A DNA stretch of 64,000 nucleotides from Cyprinodon diabolis (taxonomy: Eukaryota > Chordata > Actinopteri > Cyprinodontiformes > Cyprinodontidae), in assembly GCA_030533445.1 (NCBI GenBank), contig CM060064.1, positions 27,015,126 through 27,079,125 of the forward strand, in the 5' to 3' direction. How positions within the stretch are numbered: the first letter of the stretch is position 1; every line of letters begins with the position of its first letter. This document shows positions 25,531-41,487 of the stretch, piece after piece. Below the pieces are notes generated by a model. It did no database searches and was not told the DNA's origin. It saw only the letters and a list, made by a program, of their open reading frames with translations. Position numbers and translations under genes: made by a program.

Positions 25531-26512
25531 ATTCTTTTGTTATCATCAAAGATCTTTATTTTTATAGGACTTTTATAGGGCTTTTTATAGGTCATTGAAC
25601 TCAGTTATTAATTAATGTAAGACGAAGCCAACCACAAAAAAAATAAAATAACTAAAATGTATGATCACACAAACAGATACACTCAAAAGGCAAAGTTTTA
25701 TCCACTTATTCAAAGCTAACACTCAGGCAGAGATAATGATATTGTAGGAATAGTTCTGTGCACAAGATGAGCCGGACCTTAAACAGGAAATGTAAAGATC
25801 ATCGGGAGCGACAAACATTTTCAGTCATATGATTGGCCAGGAATCCTGTCCCTGTATCTATTACCCCCCCCCCCCTCTCTGTTAAATATACTCAGCAGCA
25901 CACACACCGCCTGAGGAAGAGTCAAAGAGAAAGAGAGTGGGAGGCAAGGTTAATGGTGATTATTCAATACATATCTTTTTTTTCAGAACTGAAGGCAAAG
26001 GAATTATGTAACAGAGAGGAAAATACACATCTGAAGCCAAAATTGACCCCCTACCCGAAACCAAAGACCAAAAATAAAATGCACGACATAAACCTGCAAG
26101 GCAGAAGTGGAAAGGTGACTCTGCTAAGAAACTGTAGAGTGCTGAAAACTAAACAGATCTTCTGCATTGTTCATTTTCTCTCTCTGGTAGCAATTTGTGT
26201 TTCTCTGCTTGTCGTCTGAATTTACATGAAGGCAAATATCAAGCAAATAGAAAAACAAATCAGCTTTTATCTGCACTTCTGTGTGCCTCTGTGTGTCACA
26301 TTTGGAGAATAGCTTTCTCTGCTTTCTTTGGTTGTGAACACACATTAATCATTACCTGCACGACCAAGATTCAGGTTTAACAGGTATTTTACAACCACTC
26401 ATTAAACACACCTTGACTGCAGTGCACTGTGTGGTTATACCTGAATATCTCTATAGTAAACTCAAATCTCATTTCAGGCATAATGGATTCCTCCCTGGGA
26501 GGACTGACCTGT

Positions 26513-26603
26513 ATGCAAATGTGTTGATAAACTTAAAGAACTGCGTCTTTCTTTCATGCAAATTTGTTGATAAACTTGAAGAACTGCATCTTTCTTTCAT
26601 GCA
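26513..26603. repeat. 43-bp tandem duplication
   Basis: Two near-identical copies beginning ATGCAAAT (26513 and 26556), differing at a few positions, followed by the first bases of a third. Confidence 0.85.
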
Positions 26604-29512
26604 CAAAAAAAATAAAAAATTCAGAGAATGTCTCTGTAACAGTCAGGAACTAACCAACATCTTTCTAAACCCTCAGGTGATAAAGAAGTCATTTCCTTGT
26701 AATTATGTCCAAGTAACCAAATAAGGTGGTAACTACAGACCAGCTTGTCAGACCTTTTCAAACAGCAACTAGCTTTTATCTTTTAAATATTACTGTGAAT
26801 CTATTTTCTATTCAGACTGTTGGTTTTATATGACATAGAATTAAAAGATTTGTCTTGTCAAGATTAAATATTCTAAAAACATTGCTATTTTAAAAACATT
26901 GCAATGCAATGCAAGAGTTCTCTTTGGGACAAAACTTTAACTTTTAACCCAAGTATAAGCTTGGGTTTGAGATATATTAAATGATTTTTCAGGTTAATTT
27001 ACATCTTATAGGTCATGTGACCCAGATCGTCACTTTAGAACAGAATAAGCTAATGAGAGCTGAATAAGCAAAGAGGTTTCGCTAGGCAATAAAACAGATA
27101 TGACAATTTGATCAGGCATATGTTGAGCTCTGGATGTAGGATTGAAGCAGGCTGAAGGGTGTGGCCTTGTCTTTACAAGTATCACTTTTTCTGCTTGTCC
27201 AAAGTAGTCTGCTCTCAAATTTCAAAAGTGAAAGAAGGAGTTTTTAATTTTGCAACAGTTCAGTAAGGTCGGTTGTATTCATTGGAGGGAAACCTTGAAG
27301 TTAAAGGTCTAGCACCCTTAGTGGATAAAAGTTACACAGTATTGTTTTTAAAAATATGGCTAATCATCATTCTAGTTTCAGGTTATTGTAAGGAAAGATA
27401 TGTTTATGCTTTTTATTCATTTTTAGATGTTGATACATGTATAATTAAACACATATCTCCTCAAATTACTTTGTATTTGTTAACTAAACCAAAAGTAGTA
27501 AGATAACAGCAACAACAAGCTTGAAAAGATGATTGAATAACGAGGTGTGACTAAAACTGAAGCTGTTGTGTGAGCCTGCTGCCACGTTTCAGTAAAACAC
27601 ATAATATTTCATTCCCCATACTCTGTATGGGTCCTTGCTGGGTATTGGAGTTATTCTGCATGTAACTTGATTTCTAAAGATCTTACATTGCTCACCTTAT
27701 TCTCCTTGCTCCTGCTTTACATCTTTTGCACTAAACTCAAATGTGACTTGCAGAAGAACTTGAAGTATCATTTAGCTTTTGAGATGTTATAGAGTTGCTC
27801 CTGAGTGTAAAAAGAAAATCCCTTGGTATGGTTGCTATGTTGACACATACCAATTGTCCAAAAGGGAAATGACCTTCAGCTGCACATGAAACGCCAGGGG
27901 TCTCTTTCAAAAAGCAGGTTTACTGAAAACTAAACCTGAAATCAGGGAAACTCTGAGTTTTCCAATTAACAAAGAGTTTACTCAACCTCAGTTTCTGTTA
28001 CCATGGTAACATGCTCCCCAGAGCTAACCTGGTGGGAGCAGATTTTTTTCAGTAAATTTGGAGTGTCCTCTGTGTCCGCTATCCTTAGAGCCAATCATGT
28101 TGGTTTATTTCCTAATTTAGTCTGGAGATTTTTGTCAGAGTTTTGTCCGTTAGGCACCTTTGGTTTTAAAACCAAACTTTGCATTTCCTTTTGAGGAGGT
28201 TCTTATTAAAGAATTATCCGTATTGATTGACATAGAATGAACATGTAAATTTCATATTCAGAAAATTATGTTTATGAGCACTACCATTTCACCTCAAAAT
28301 CCATCACATACATTCAAGACCTTATCCGATTTGCAGCATTACAAAGACTTATTTAACTGAACTTGATATCAGTTAGGAGCATTGGTGAGCGTGAAAACAG
28401 CATTACAGAAAATAAATCTGCAGTCATATGGCACCAGTCCCATAGAATGACTTCAGGGTGTTCCTCCTCTACCTTCTAATAGGTTTTTTGTAACTATCCA
28501 GGTGATAGTTAAGAGTTAAAAAATATGTCTTTGGTTAGGTTTGTTCTATAATTTATAAATAATTCTTTTAATTGATTTAGTAAAGTTCATTTACTGTTTT
28601 TGAGTTGTATGTGAATAAAGGTGACATGACTAGTTCAGTTAGTGGATTTGAACTGAATTATTGGTAATCCAATATGGCTGCAGAGACACATGCCAGCACT
28701 GCAGCAACGTTACTTCTCCACTCAAGAGAAAAAGATTATTCTGTTCTGGTTTAAAAGGCACACACAGTCACTTTTGTTGATTTGAATGTTTAATGTTGAT
28801 AATTTAGCATATAGGATCCATCTCCTGTTTAATCTAGTTTAACCAATTTTCTTTTAAATCTGTGTGATTAGAGACATTTATTTTTGTGAACGTGCAATTG
28901 AAATGTTTTTATATTCTTTATTTTTGTAGTTCTCAGTGTCTTCAACAAGAGAGAGAGAATAAAATGTTGAAAGACGTGTATGATGCATGGCCTTCCAAAA
29001 AATCAGACCTGAGAAGCTAAATTACCTAAGGCTGATAATATGCAATTTATCATTGATAACAGCCACTTTGGCTGAGTCTTAAACCGTAAGATTTATTTAC
29101 CTACTTTATAGTTTTGATCTATTTTATTTAAAGTGTACCTATTTAAAAAAAAACAAATACATGTCTCAGTTTTACATTTTAAATTTTACATTTCAGTCAC
29201 ACAGATTTAATGTGGCGATTAAAAACAACTCAATTAACAGGATATGAGATTTTTCTGGTTTTTTGATCTTTTTTTCTTTTGTTTGTTTACAATACACGAA
29301 GAACTACAGAAATTATTTTCGGCTCACACATGAATAGATTTATCAATTTTGTGGCGAAAAAGGAACTACCTTAGGGTTAGGAATATTACTGGGAGGTAGG
29401 AGGTATAATCTGAAGCCATTCTACAGGACTGATAACCGCCAATGAATGCTAAATTCTATGGTTATTTTCAAGCATGTCAACTTAAAAAGGCTTCATATAG
29501 TAGGAGTGACAA

Positions 29513-29790
29513 TGGCGTCAGATGAGGAGTTTACCCTTTAACCAGAGAGTTGTTGGTTCAAGCCCTGCTCCAGCTTTTAGTATCACTGTGTTCTTGGGCA
29601 AAACACCTCACCGGCATTGTAGGCAACTGATGGTGGTTGGGGGGGACTGGGGGGGCAAAATTTTTTCTGTCATTAAGCCCCAGGGCAACTGTAGCTACAA
29701 TGTAGTTTGTTACCCTCAGTGTGTGAGTGAATGACTGAATGCAGTGTAAAGTGCTTTGGTCAAGTCCTCTGGCAATATAAAAAACATAAC
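29513..29790 (+). mobile_element. tRNA-derived SINE
   Basis: Has polymerase III-like promoter boxes: an A-box-like segment near 29,525 and a B box, GGTTCAAGCCC, at about 29,554. A core (TTGGGCAAAACACCTCACC) and a 3' region (GTAAAGTGCTTTGG) typical of teleost SINEs follow, then an A-rich end. It encodes nothing. Confidence 0.75.
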
Positions 29791-29799
29791 ACAATTTAA

Positions 29800-30680
29800 A
29801 GATTTTTTTTTTTTTTTTTTAAAGAGTAAATGCACCCATTTCCTTCAGCAATACAAAACTAAACTTACCATTAAAATAATTTATGCATTTTCAGCTGTGC
29901 AACATCAATTTGACTCATGCTTACAGCAAAATTCCTAAGGAAAGTGTTTCATGTTAAGAAAAAAAATAAAACATTAAAAACACTAGATTCACAAAATAAA
30001 ATATGTGCCAAAACAAAAACCCTACACAACGCTTTTATTTTTTTTAAATAATTAATGATAAAGGATCTAGAGTAATTCTAGCCAGTACTAGGACATACCT
30101 CCACTACATGTAACATTTACTGTTTTGACATACATGGCAATTAAAATGATGATGACACTTTTGAAGAAACTGGGATATTTGGCAGTTGGGATGTTAGTGG
30201 ATGGAGAATTGGTCTTTATCTCAGACCTGCAGGAACAAAGCATTTTCCTAGATATACAGGATTTTCTTTGGACTTGGTGTCTGTATCTACGTTACACCAT
30301 TGATGGATTCAGTTGCAATTATGTTGCTTTAGTTGGTTGAATTAACTGACCACTTGCTGGGCTGCTGCACTAATAATTTTAAAGCTACAACTTTAAAAGG
30401 TCAGTTTACAATAATGTTGAGAGGCTGACACCCAAATCCACATTTATTCTGTTTACTTGGATATGCTTAATGTCAACGGAAACATTGCATCCCACCCAAA
30501 ATGAAACAAGGAGACTGGTGTACCTGTGGACATATCTACACAACTACATGACCCTGAGATTTAGAGCAAAAAATGCTGGTAGTGAATATTCATATATCAG
30601 TCCATCCGTCCTTATGTCTTCTTGTTCTAAAGTGGGATAAGTTTTTTGCTCCGCTCTTTTGAAAGAGTTAATCCTTTTTT
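29800..30680. other. Non-coding stretch 3' of the repeat-bearing coiled-coil gene
   Basis: No gene was seen. On the minus strand AATAAA at about 30,447-30,442 could serve as the poly(A) signal of the gene at 30,734-32,711. A long T/A run lies at about 29,800. Confidence 0.4.
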
Positions 30681-30685
30681 AGTTA

Positions 30686-31130
30686 TTGTTTGGGAGCCTC
30701 TGCTTTTTGCTCCTCTTGTTTGGGGGGCTCCGCCTATTTCTCTTCTGGTTTTGGAGCCTCTGCTTTTTGCTCCTCTTGTTTGGGGGGCTCTTCCTTTTTC
30801 TCTTCTGGTTTTGGAGCCTCTGCTTTTTGCTCCTGTTGTTTGGGGGGCTCTTCCTTTTTCTCTTCTGGTTTTGGAGCCTCTGCTTTTTGCTCCTCTTGTT
30901 TGGGGGGCTCTTCCTTTTTCTCTTCTGGTTTTGGAGCCTCTGCTTTTTGCTCCTGTTGTTTGGGGGGCTCTTCCTTTTTCTCTTCTGGTTTTGGAGCCTC
31001 TGCTTTTTGCTCCTCTTGTTTGGGGGGCTCTTCCTTTTTCTCTTCTGGTTTTGGAGCCTCTGCTTTTTGCTCCTGTTGTTTGGGGGGCTCTTCCTTTTTC
31101 TCTTCTGGTTTTGGAGCCTCTGCCTTTGGC
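30686..31130. repeat. 60-bp coding tandem repeat with 120-bp higher-order period
   Basis: Seven near-perfect 60-bp units. Alternate units differ by one base (CTCCTCTTG versus CTCCTGTTG), giving a 120-bp period. On the minus strand each unit encodes a 20-residue Glu/Lys/Pro block (EEKKEEPPKQ, then Q/E, EQKAEAPKP). The array forms the last coding exon of the gene at 30,734-32,711. All three plus-strand frames are also open, only because the unit length divides by three. Confidence 0.95.
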
Positions 31131-32711
31131 TCGTCTTTAATGCCGCACATAGTCCTTTAAAGAAAAGGCGAAACTACCTTTAAAACCACACATCATTGTG
31201 ATCTTATTCTGCAAATTTAATAAAAGTAAAATGATAACTTTACTTTATGGGGTCTGGTTGTTCTTTCAAGAAGTTACAGACTTGGCTTTTTTTGGACAGC
31301 TGCTTTTTCATTCGATCTATTTCTGCATTCCATTCAGTCTTCTCCTTCTCATTTTCAGCTGTGAATGGTATATCAATAGGAGATTTAAATGTATTGCTAA
31401 TAAGTTAGGGTTACTGTAGGTGTTACAACAAAAACAAGCATAACCCCATTGCTAACATTTGAAGTACGCTTACCTTTAAGGTTGTTCAGGTTTGTCTCCT
31501 GCGCTGCCACTTGATCTGCACCAGATTTCTGTCAATAAACAAACAGATGCCAAAAAAAAAAAAATGTTGATTCCATTCGACTTTGCATAGATATTTATAG
31601 AAATTTATATTCAGGCACTTGGTATATGTTGGGAAAACCACTGCTTTGCTCTTGGAAGTAGGAGCTGCCTTGACTCTATGATAATATAGAAGAATGAACT
31701 TCCTAACCCCTAGCAATTGTCAACCTAGCAAGAAAAGTCCATCTTGTTTTTCTGGTTAAGTCATTTGACATTCCTTAACACAATACAATGTGTACCAGTT
31801 TTTAGGTTAAAAAATGGATCCTACAGAAGTAATATCAAGAGAAAAATTATGATTACTATAAATTATTCCTCCATTCAAAAGGTATGAGAGGCACTTATAC
31901 ATTTTGTGATCAAAATACACAGATTTAATGTAGTTGCCTTCCATTTTTCTCTACTAAGGGTAAGTATGCCTTTTTTCACACCACCCTGTTCATTTGGCAA
32001 ATTATATTATTTACAGATGAAAATAATAATTTCATAATTACACATAATGTGGAATAAATTAGACCAATTCTTTATTTTTTCCCCATTATTGGGCAAATAT
32101 ATATATCGATTAGATGCGGCAACCCTCAAAGCAACAGGTTGCTTGCTCCAACTGAGGGCTGAGAATGTATTTTGGGAGTGGAAAGGGGGAAAAGGTGATA
32201 GAGAAAAACAAAATAAATCCATACCCGAATTTTAATTAGATATAGAAGAACAAATTATGCAAAACTGCTTTATATCAATACAATGATAAATTTGTATCAA
32301 AATATTCAGATGAACTTTCAATAAAATAGCCGATCTGTGTGTTTTAATAGGATGCATTAGATGTAGTCTATGTTTTAAGTGATTTACACAGATTTTTTTT
32401 CAACCAACTAGAGTCACCTTGGAGCCATCGCAACCGTTTAAATCCCCCGTCGACTTCTCTGTTTTGGTCTTGAGAACATTCACTTCTTCCTCCAGCGCCT
32501 TTAGCTCCTTCTGCAGCTTGTCCAGCTCATTCCTAGTCTCCACCTTCTCGTTCTCGTACTCCTGGAGAACATCGCTGGTCACCCGCATTTTGATATCCTG
32601 GAACCGGCTGCGCTTCTCCTCCTTCTCGTGCTCCTTTTTGCGTATCTTGATGTATCCCACCAAAACCACAGACGTCAGCAAAGTGAGAGGAAGCACAAAC
32701 GCGATTTTCAT
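30734..32711 (-). CDS. Membrane-anchored coiled-coil protein with E/K/P repeat tail (unnamed paralogue A)
   Basis: Not recognised as a named gene. Exons on the minus strand: 32711-32418, 31528-31474, 31358-31244, 31154-30734, joining in phase to 294 residues. Residues 1-20 are an N-terminal signal anchor (MKIAFVLPLTLLTSVVLVGY) followed by a basic stop-transfer stretch (KIRKKEHEKEEKR). Residues about 40-155 are a charged coiled coil. The last exon encodes CGIKDEPKAEAPKP and then 20-residue Glu/Lys/Pro repeats. The stop codon TAG (30736-30734) falls inside the last repeat unit. Exon lengths 294, 55 and 115 and phases 0, 1, 2 match the divergent gene at 35,246, so the two are duplicates. It is likely a type II membrane or secretory-pathway protein; function is unknown. 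Confidence 0.8.
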
Positions 32712-33560
32712 CCTGAATAAAACTTGAACACCTTCCTGTTTTTTTAATTAAGTTCCCTTGAAGTTCAGAGTGTTAATTGTTCTTTCTCCAGGTTATTTAC
32801 TCCCCATCCACCATGAGAGCTCCTCAGCTTAAAGAGAAAAGCTCCGCGTCACCGTTTGCGCCTCCTCTTTGCTCATCGCTGGCAAACTGAAGCCAATCGA
32901 TCACTCACCTGTAGCTGACTCACCTTAGTTTTCGTTTTTGCTCAACATTGGGATTGATGCTGTTTGGACAAAAAGACACGCCCCCTTCCTGAATCGTTTC
33001 TAAAAGAGGAACAGGTTGCTGCACCTGTTACCATACCCAGGTAACACCTCAAAACGTGTTTTTCCAGTTTGAATGAAAAACTTCGGAGTTTTTGATTGAG
33101 GTTGTTTTAAAAGCTTATCAGAAGTAAATATATTTTACCTTTAAATCTCTTATTATTTTCTAGTACATATCTAGATTGACTGAGATTAAAGTGCACTTCA
33201 TTTCCTATGAGGCAACTTCCATTTAAAACAATACAAGTATTATTTAAACCCATAAAATAGCTTCACAATTGCTCTGAACCTTACATAATAAGGTAACTGA
33301 TTTACTAGAGTGTGCATCATTAACAATGTATCCCTGAGAAACACATACCGAGGACGGAACATATAAAATATTACATGTCAGAGTAAATGCCTGATATATG
33401 TGATGAGAAAATGTGAAAAAAAGCATGGATTATATACTTTGATGCATGAACATATCCCCAAATGAAGAGGGGTGTAGACCTATTTGTGGCTCAAACAAAG
33501 AAGGCATAAAAAAGAGAAAATGCAGTTAATAGTGATAGTCACCAAAAATAATTATGTTGC
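32712..33560. other. 5' flank between the divergent coiled-coil genes, left part
   Basis: Presumed promoter side of paralogue A (minus strand). No TATA box was recognised close to the start codon. The rest is AT-rich without other features. Confidence 0.4.
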
Positions 33561-34281
33561 TATTGTTGGGATCTGGAGAAGTTCCACCTTTCTCCAGCAG
33601 AGTGCGCCGTGGGTCCTCTGGGCTGGAGCCCTCCAGCACACCTGGAGCTCGTCAGCCATTAGAGGACCTCCACTACTTAAGCAGCTGCCAGACCTTCCTT
33701 CGACGCCACAGTGTTAGCTAAGTTTGGTTAGCAAACCTGAGCCTCTAAAATCTTGAACTTTGTCTCTGAGTTAAACCTAACTCTAACCAGCCTTGTCTTC
33801 TCGCTCCTAGGAAAACCTGTCTCTCGTGTGAAGCTCTGGGAGAGCTTAACCTGAACCAGCCTGCCTGCCCTAGAGAGCCAAACCTGAAGATCTCACTTTG
33901 GCATCCACCTGCTGCTCTCTGGATGAGATCTAACCACTCAAGCCAAGGTCAGACAAACAGTCAGAAGTTAGACGCTGCAGCTGCTGAGCACTCTGCTAAA
34001 CCAACAGTCTGTGGACCCAACCGCTTCCCTCCCTCAGAGAAGAAAGCCAGAACCAAACCAAGGTATTTTCTGAGAAAATCTGAAATCTCTACAACTTCTC
34101 AAATCCATCCGGTTAACCAAACTGTCATCTCTGCAGACGCCTGAGTATCCAGCCCGGACCTGTTTCCTGAACATTATCTAGTTTTTGTACCAACCTCAAA
34201 TAAACTCTGTTAAACTTTTCATCAGTCTCCTTTGTAGTGTTCTGCATGTGGGTTTAATTATGAACCGATCATGACAGCTAT
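33559..34281. mobile_element. Solo LTR with 5-bp target duplication
   Basis: A 713-bp segment (33564-34276) begins TGTTGGGATC and ends GATCATGACA, with TG...CA termini that are partly inverted. It is flanked by GCTAT on both sides (33559-33563 and 34277-34281). It contains AATAAA at about 34,198. No internal retroelement genes are present, so it is a solo LTR left by LTR-LTR recombination. The short open frame at 33,923-34,144 inside it shows no recognisable domain. Confidence 0.8.
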
Positions 34282-34545
34282 GTCATTGTTATAAATATAC
34301 ATTATTTAAGTATCCAATGAAAAAGTGCCTTTAGTGTATCAGTGCTATTGATCAATTCAGCCAATAGCACATCTTACGGAAGATCTTTGAGGGTGCACTA
34401 CTTCAGCTCTTAATCTTATTAAATAACCACTTTTAGCCTTTCAAAGCAAAAATAATAGCAGTCAAAGTTTTATTAAATAGCTTTTTTTTTTAGATGAAGC
34501 AATTTGAGACTTTAAGCTCCTATTTTGCGTTAGCCCCATTCTTTA
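34282..34545. other. Short spacer
   Basis: AT-rich sequence between the solo LTR and the next repeat. Nothing recognised. Confidence 0.4.
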
Positions 34546-34840
34546 AGGCAAGGCAAATTTATTTGTATAGCACAATTCAGTACAAAGACAATGCAAAGTG
34601 CTTTACATGATTAAAATATAGGGAAGTAAAACAGAATCAGAGCAAGTAGAAGGAAAAAAAATGCAGAAACAAAGAACGTTAAAAGCAAAAAACTATGTTT
34701 CAGTTGAACTTTTTAATTAGAACAGTCGAAGGCAATCCTAAACGTGTTTTTAGTCTTCATTTGAAGGAACTCAGGCTTTCCGCATTTTTACAGTTTTCTG
34801 GAAGTTTGTTTAAGTAGTCTATACCATCAGTGCAAAAAAC
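34546..34840. mobile_element. Teleost dispersed repeat (LINE/SINE 3'-end type)
   Basis: Starts near AAGGCAAGGCAAATTTATTT and runs through GCACAATTCAGTACAAAG and GTGCTTTACATGA, wording recurrent in fish genomes as a LINE-derived dispersed repeat. No coding capacity. Confidence 0.6.
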
Positions 34841-35245
34841 CCTCACAAAACATTCTGAAATATAAATGTAAGTTATTTCCCTTATTTTACTTTATTTAAA
34901 ATCGCTGTGAGGTTTTAAATAAATTTGTAGGAAAGAATGAATAAGTAGCAGACACACACTAATTTATTTTTTTTGGAATCAGCTTCTTTGGAAAATAAAT
35001 ATATGCTGGGTTTTCTGGTATCAGTGCGAAACAATGAGAGCAGGTCCCCAGGAAGCAGGTGGATCGACACGCCCAGTTTGCTCCACAGGTAGAACCGGTG
35101 TTCCCAGCGCTTTGCTGGGGAGGAACAGGCGACATTCATCCAGGGATGAACCAGTGGCCATCTGCGCTATTCGGTTCAACAGACGCACTTCCTTCATGCA
35201 AACATTAAGCATCAATTAAGGGGGAAAATATATAAATAAGCGGAG

Positions 35246-38227
<2,982 letters not shown>

Positions 38228-38939
38228 AATTAAGTACAATTAAACCTTGAAGACCCTTTTTCCACAAAGGAACACCTCTTAAAAAGAACAATTTGGTGTT
38301 TTATATATAGGCTATATATATTTTTTGTTTATTTTTTGATTAAAATGAGTGTCATGCACATTAAACGTGTTGGTTAAATGGAACTGACTTTTGGGGTGGG
38401 GGAAATAGTTTTTCATATTTTTATACACATTGTATAATTGTTTAAAGTGCTTGTTTCAGTTTGAGCTCTTTTGGCTTCTTTTCTATAATTTTTAATTAAA
38501 TGAGGCTGTTAACTATTGCATTCAAAGATATTTGAGCTCCATTGTGTTGAGGTTTTTATTTTGATTTGCTGAACAGTTCAACTGTCCTGAATTATAATCT
38601 AAAAAATTACTTGCACTGTTGGGTCATCACAGAACTTTATGTTTAAAACATGACAATTGTTAAAACATTAAAATCATACATTTTGCCAGTGTAGCTCTCT
38701 TGTTTGGTCTGTGACTCCCTCTAGTGGACAATTTGGGATGTTTCTATTTTTGCATAAACTTAATATTTCTTATAAGGGTCTCAAATTACGGAAAGAAATC
38801 TTTAAATTTTGTGTAATGATAAACTCATAAATTTGTGGCTGCTAGTGCTAAAAAGTGGGCTTTAAGTAGCATAAATGTAATTTTCAATCCCAACTTTTAA
38901 GAAGTACTGGTATTGTTTAAATGCACATATTTTGAAAAA

Positions 38940-38947
<8 letters not shown>

Positions 38948-39020
<73 letters not shown>
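38948..39020. repeat. (TA)n microsatellite
   Basis: About 36 uninterrupted TA units following an A-run. Confidence 0.95.
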
Positions 39021-39023
<3 letters not shown>

Positions 39024-39389
39024 ATACTTAAATGTCTATTGTAATACATTGTAAAAAAAAAAAACTAATTCTAGTTTTGAGCACTTAATATTTGGCCCCA
39101 TAAAATATGTGCTAGCAGATTTAAACTTTGGAAATATTTAATTTAACACCATAGTTTAGCAATTTCTGAAAGAATATGGACCTTTTTTTTTGTACAATAT
39201 AACTATTATTCCAGATGACACCAGAGAAAAAATTATGTTTATAGATAAGGGGCCTTGCTAAAAGCAGGCTACTTGTTGGTGGAAGTTGGAGAGATTAGAG
39301 TAGGAGAAACTCAAGGCTGTCTGGGACTGAAAGGAGATGTGAAATAAAGTTCCAGATCGAGTTTAGTTTTCTATATTTAAAAATTTAAA

Positions 39390-39425
39390 GATTAATGATA
39401 AAGGCCTTCACCTTTATCATTAATC
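39390..39425. repeat. Hairpin with a perfect 15-bp stem
   Basis: GATTAATGATAAAGG (39390-39404) and its exact complement (39411-39425) flank a 6-nt loop. No microRNA resemblance. Confidence 0.8.
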
Positions 39426-41131
39426 AGGACAACATATTTGGACAAATAATTTGTTTTCTTTTTCTGTAAAAAGTCAGACAACATTTTGTTATCAGTTTTA
39501 TAAACTGAATTATTGACATGTATAGACTGGGCAGTGTAGTTTGGATGGGATAAACCTTCAGCCTTGGTGAGAGGAACTCAACCTCCCAGGAACAGATGTC
39601 TTTGTAACCAACTGTTAAATGTGTTTTGATTGATTTTGAAATCACAATCTACATAAAAACACAACAAATGACATCACGCAGAAGAATCCTGCAATCTGAC
39701 CCACAGAGAAAAACCTCATAAATGGACAAACAAAAGAAATAAAAGCAAAGATAATTATCAAGTAGTAATCAAACAACCAATCTCCCAATCCCATCTAGAT
39801 TGGCTTCTTTCCACCTTTTATCCTCTTAATCAGGACACTGACAGGCCATGCTACAGTACAATATACTAAAGTATATTTATATAGCGGGCTTATCTGGTCT
39901 GAAAGAGCTCCAATATTACACGGAACTCCTCTACTGCTGAAACAATGCCGCATTGTAAATTATTATTTATTGTTATTCACATAAAATTTTTGGTAGGGAC
40001 AAGGAGACCGGTCCCAAATTTTGGTAGGGACATGTCCCTATGGTTCCTATGCAACCTACACCCATGGAATCATTAACCCGCAAAAGGAGTCAAGATTAAT
40101 AATATTCATAAAAAAAACTGTCAGATTTGTTTCTACTGTATTTCATACTACCCAATCATCCACAACAACCTGACGATGAGTAAAAAGAAAAAGGAAAATA
40201 AAAAACTGAACACTGGCTCTTGGCCAGCCTCATTCATTACTCATACAGCTTAATCATCTAGTTATCTCATGAAATCAATAACTTTCTTCTTGTAATAACA
40301 AGCTAATTATCTTGCTATCTCTAGAAAACAATTAATGTTTTCACCGTGATAATGTGATAGTTATGTGGTTGTCTCAAGAAGGCAAAGCAAATCAAATAAG
40401 TGGACTATAGTACATATTGTGTATGTTATTGTTTTAATTAAAATTCAAACAATGATACTTCTTTTCTCCCTAATATTTGTCCTCCAAAACATATTTCTAG
40501 ATAGATAGATAGATGTTAACACTTGACATATACATATTATTCAATTTAAACTAGCTTTTTTAATATTTTCCAAAAAAAATGTGTTTCAAAACATGCTTAA
40601 TCATGACGTAGAACTTTGCTAAATCACTTTTTTGTTCTTGTGTTGCATTCTTAATAGTATACCACATCTTAGCATGGCTCTATTGGCTCATTCTGCCTTG
40701 TAAAAGTTTCCAGAATCCCACAGGTTGTGAATGCATCTATCATCTACAATCTCAAAGTCACCAGTTTTCTTTCAGAATTAGTCTTGAACTCTTGTTTCAG
40801 TGTTTTAGAATTGTAGTTTTCGTACCGTTTGTGGTATAAATTTCTTCACAATGACAGAAATTATAAAATGGAGGGATTTTTAGTTTTATAATGACTCACA
40901 AATGTAAGTCTTTATAAATTTATTCAGTTTGATGAATGCCAAGCTCCGTCTGAAGAAAAGAAACCCTAGAAGGTGAACCGTTTATTGCTTCATCTACTAA
41001 CCTCTTTATGTTTTCTTTATCTGCCCTTCTCCTGACTTATACTTTTGGAAAATGACATTTGATTCTTTGTAATCTTCTTGCACAGTTTGACTGCTGCTAA
41101 AGGCTGCAAACAAGTATTCATCAGGGCTACT

Positions 41132-41319
<188 letters not shown>

Positions 41320-41399
41320 GAAAATGTTTTGGATGACAGCATTTGCCAAAAAAGGTAGGACAACTTCGCCTACATACTGTGAGTTGTTTGGGCTTTGGT

Positions 41400-41487
41400 G
41401 GTATCCGTAGTTCTCTTGCACGCGCGCTGCTCTGGTAACGAGCACTGAACAAGTGCGCGCGGAGCGAGGAGGGGACTCTGGAACCGG
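41400..41487 (+). promoter_or_regulatory. CpG-rich left flank of the transposon, probably the displaced distal them4 promoter
   Basis: Sharply GC/CpG-rich (CACGCGCGCTGCTC, GTGCGCGCGG) against an AT-rich background, up to the CCGG target site at 41484-41487. The sequence right after the element is equally CpG-rich and leads into them4 exon 1, so the two were probably one CpG island before insertion. Inference from composition only. Confidence 0.5.

Larger units (their letters stand above)
22201..29500. other. Gene-poor intergenic stretch
   Basis: No gene was recognised on either strand over about 7 kb. Reading frames here lack family resemblance and splice logic. Items seen: a TA microsatellite (25.43 kb), a perfect 46-bp palindrome (25,485-25,530), a poly-C run (25,865-25,876), and a 43-bp direct duplication (26.51 kb). 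Confidence 0.5.
38228..41130. other. Intergenic stretch between paralogue B and the GATA repeat
   Basis: No gene was seen. It contains the TA microsatellite (38.95 kb), a 15-bp-stem hairpin (39,390-39,425) and a short GATA run (about 40,500). Confidence 0.5.

Noticed and set aside
25833..26219. 128-codon open frame
   Set aside because: Low-complexity start through a poly-C run, no domain and no splice partners; likely chance.
30646..31183. Plus-strand 156-165 codon frames over the 60-bp repeat
   Set aside because: Antisense shadows of the Glu/Lys/Pro-coding exon, which has matching splice phases on the minus strand.
33923..34144. 73-codon open frame upstream of the coiled-coil genes
   Set aside because: Lies wholly within a solo LTR and has no recognisable domain.
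35231..35238. TATAAATA as core promoter of paralogue B
   Set aside because: Only 8 bp before the start codon, so transcription would begin inside the coding region and remove the signal anchor.
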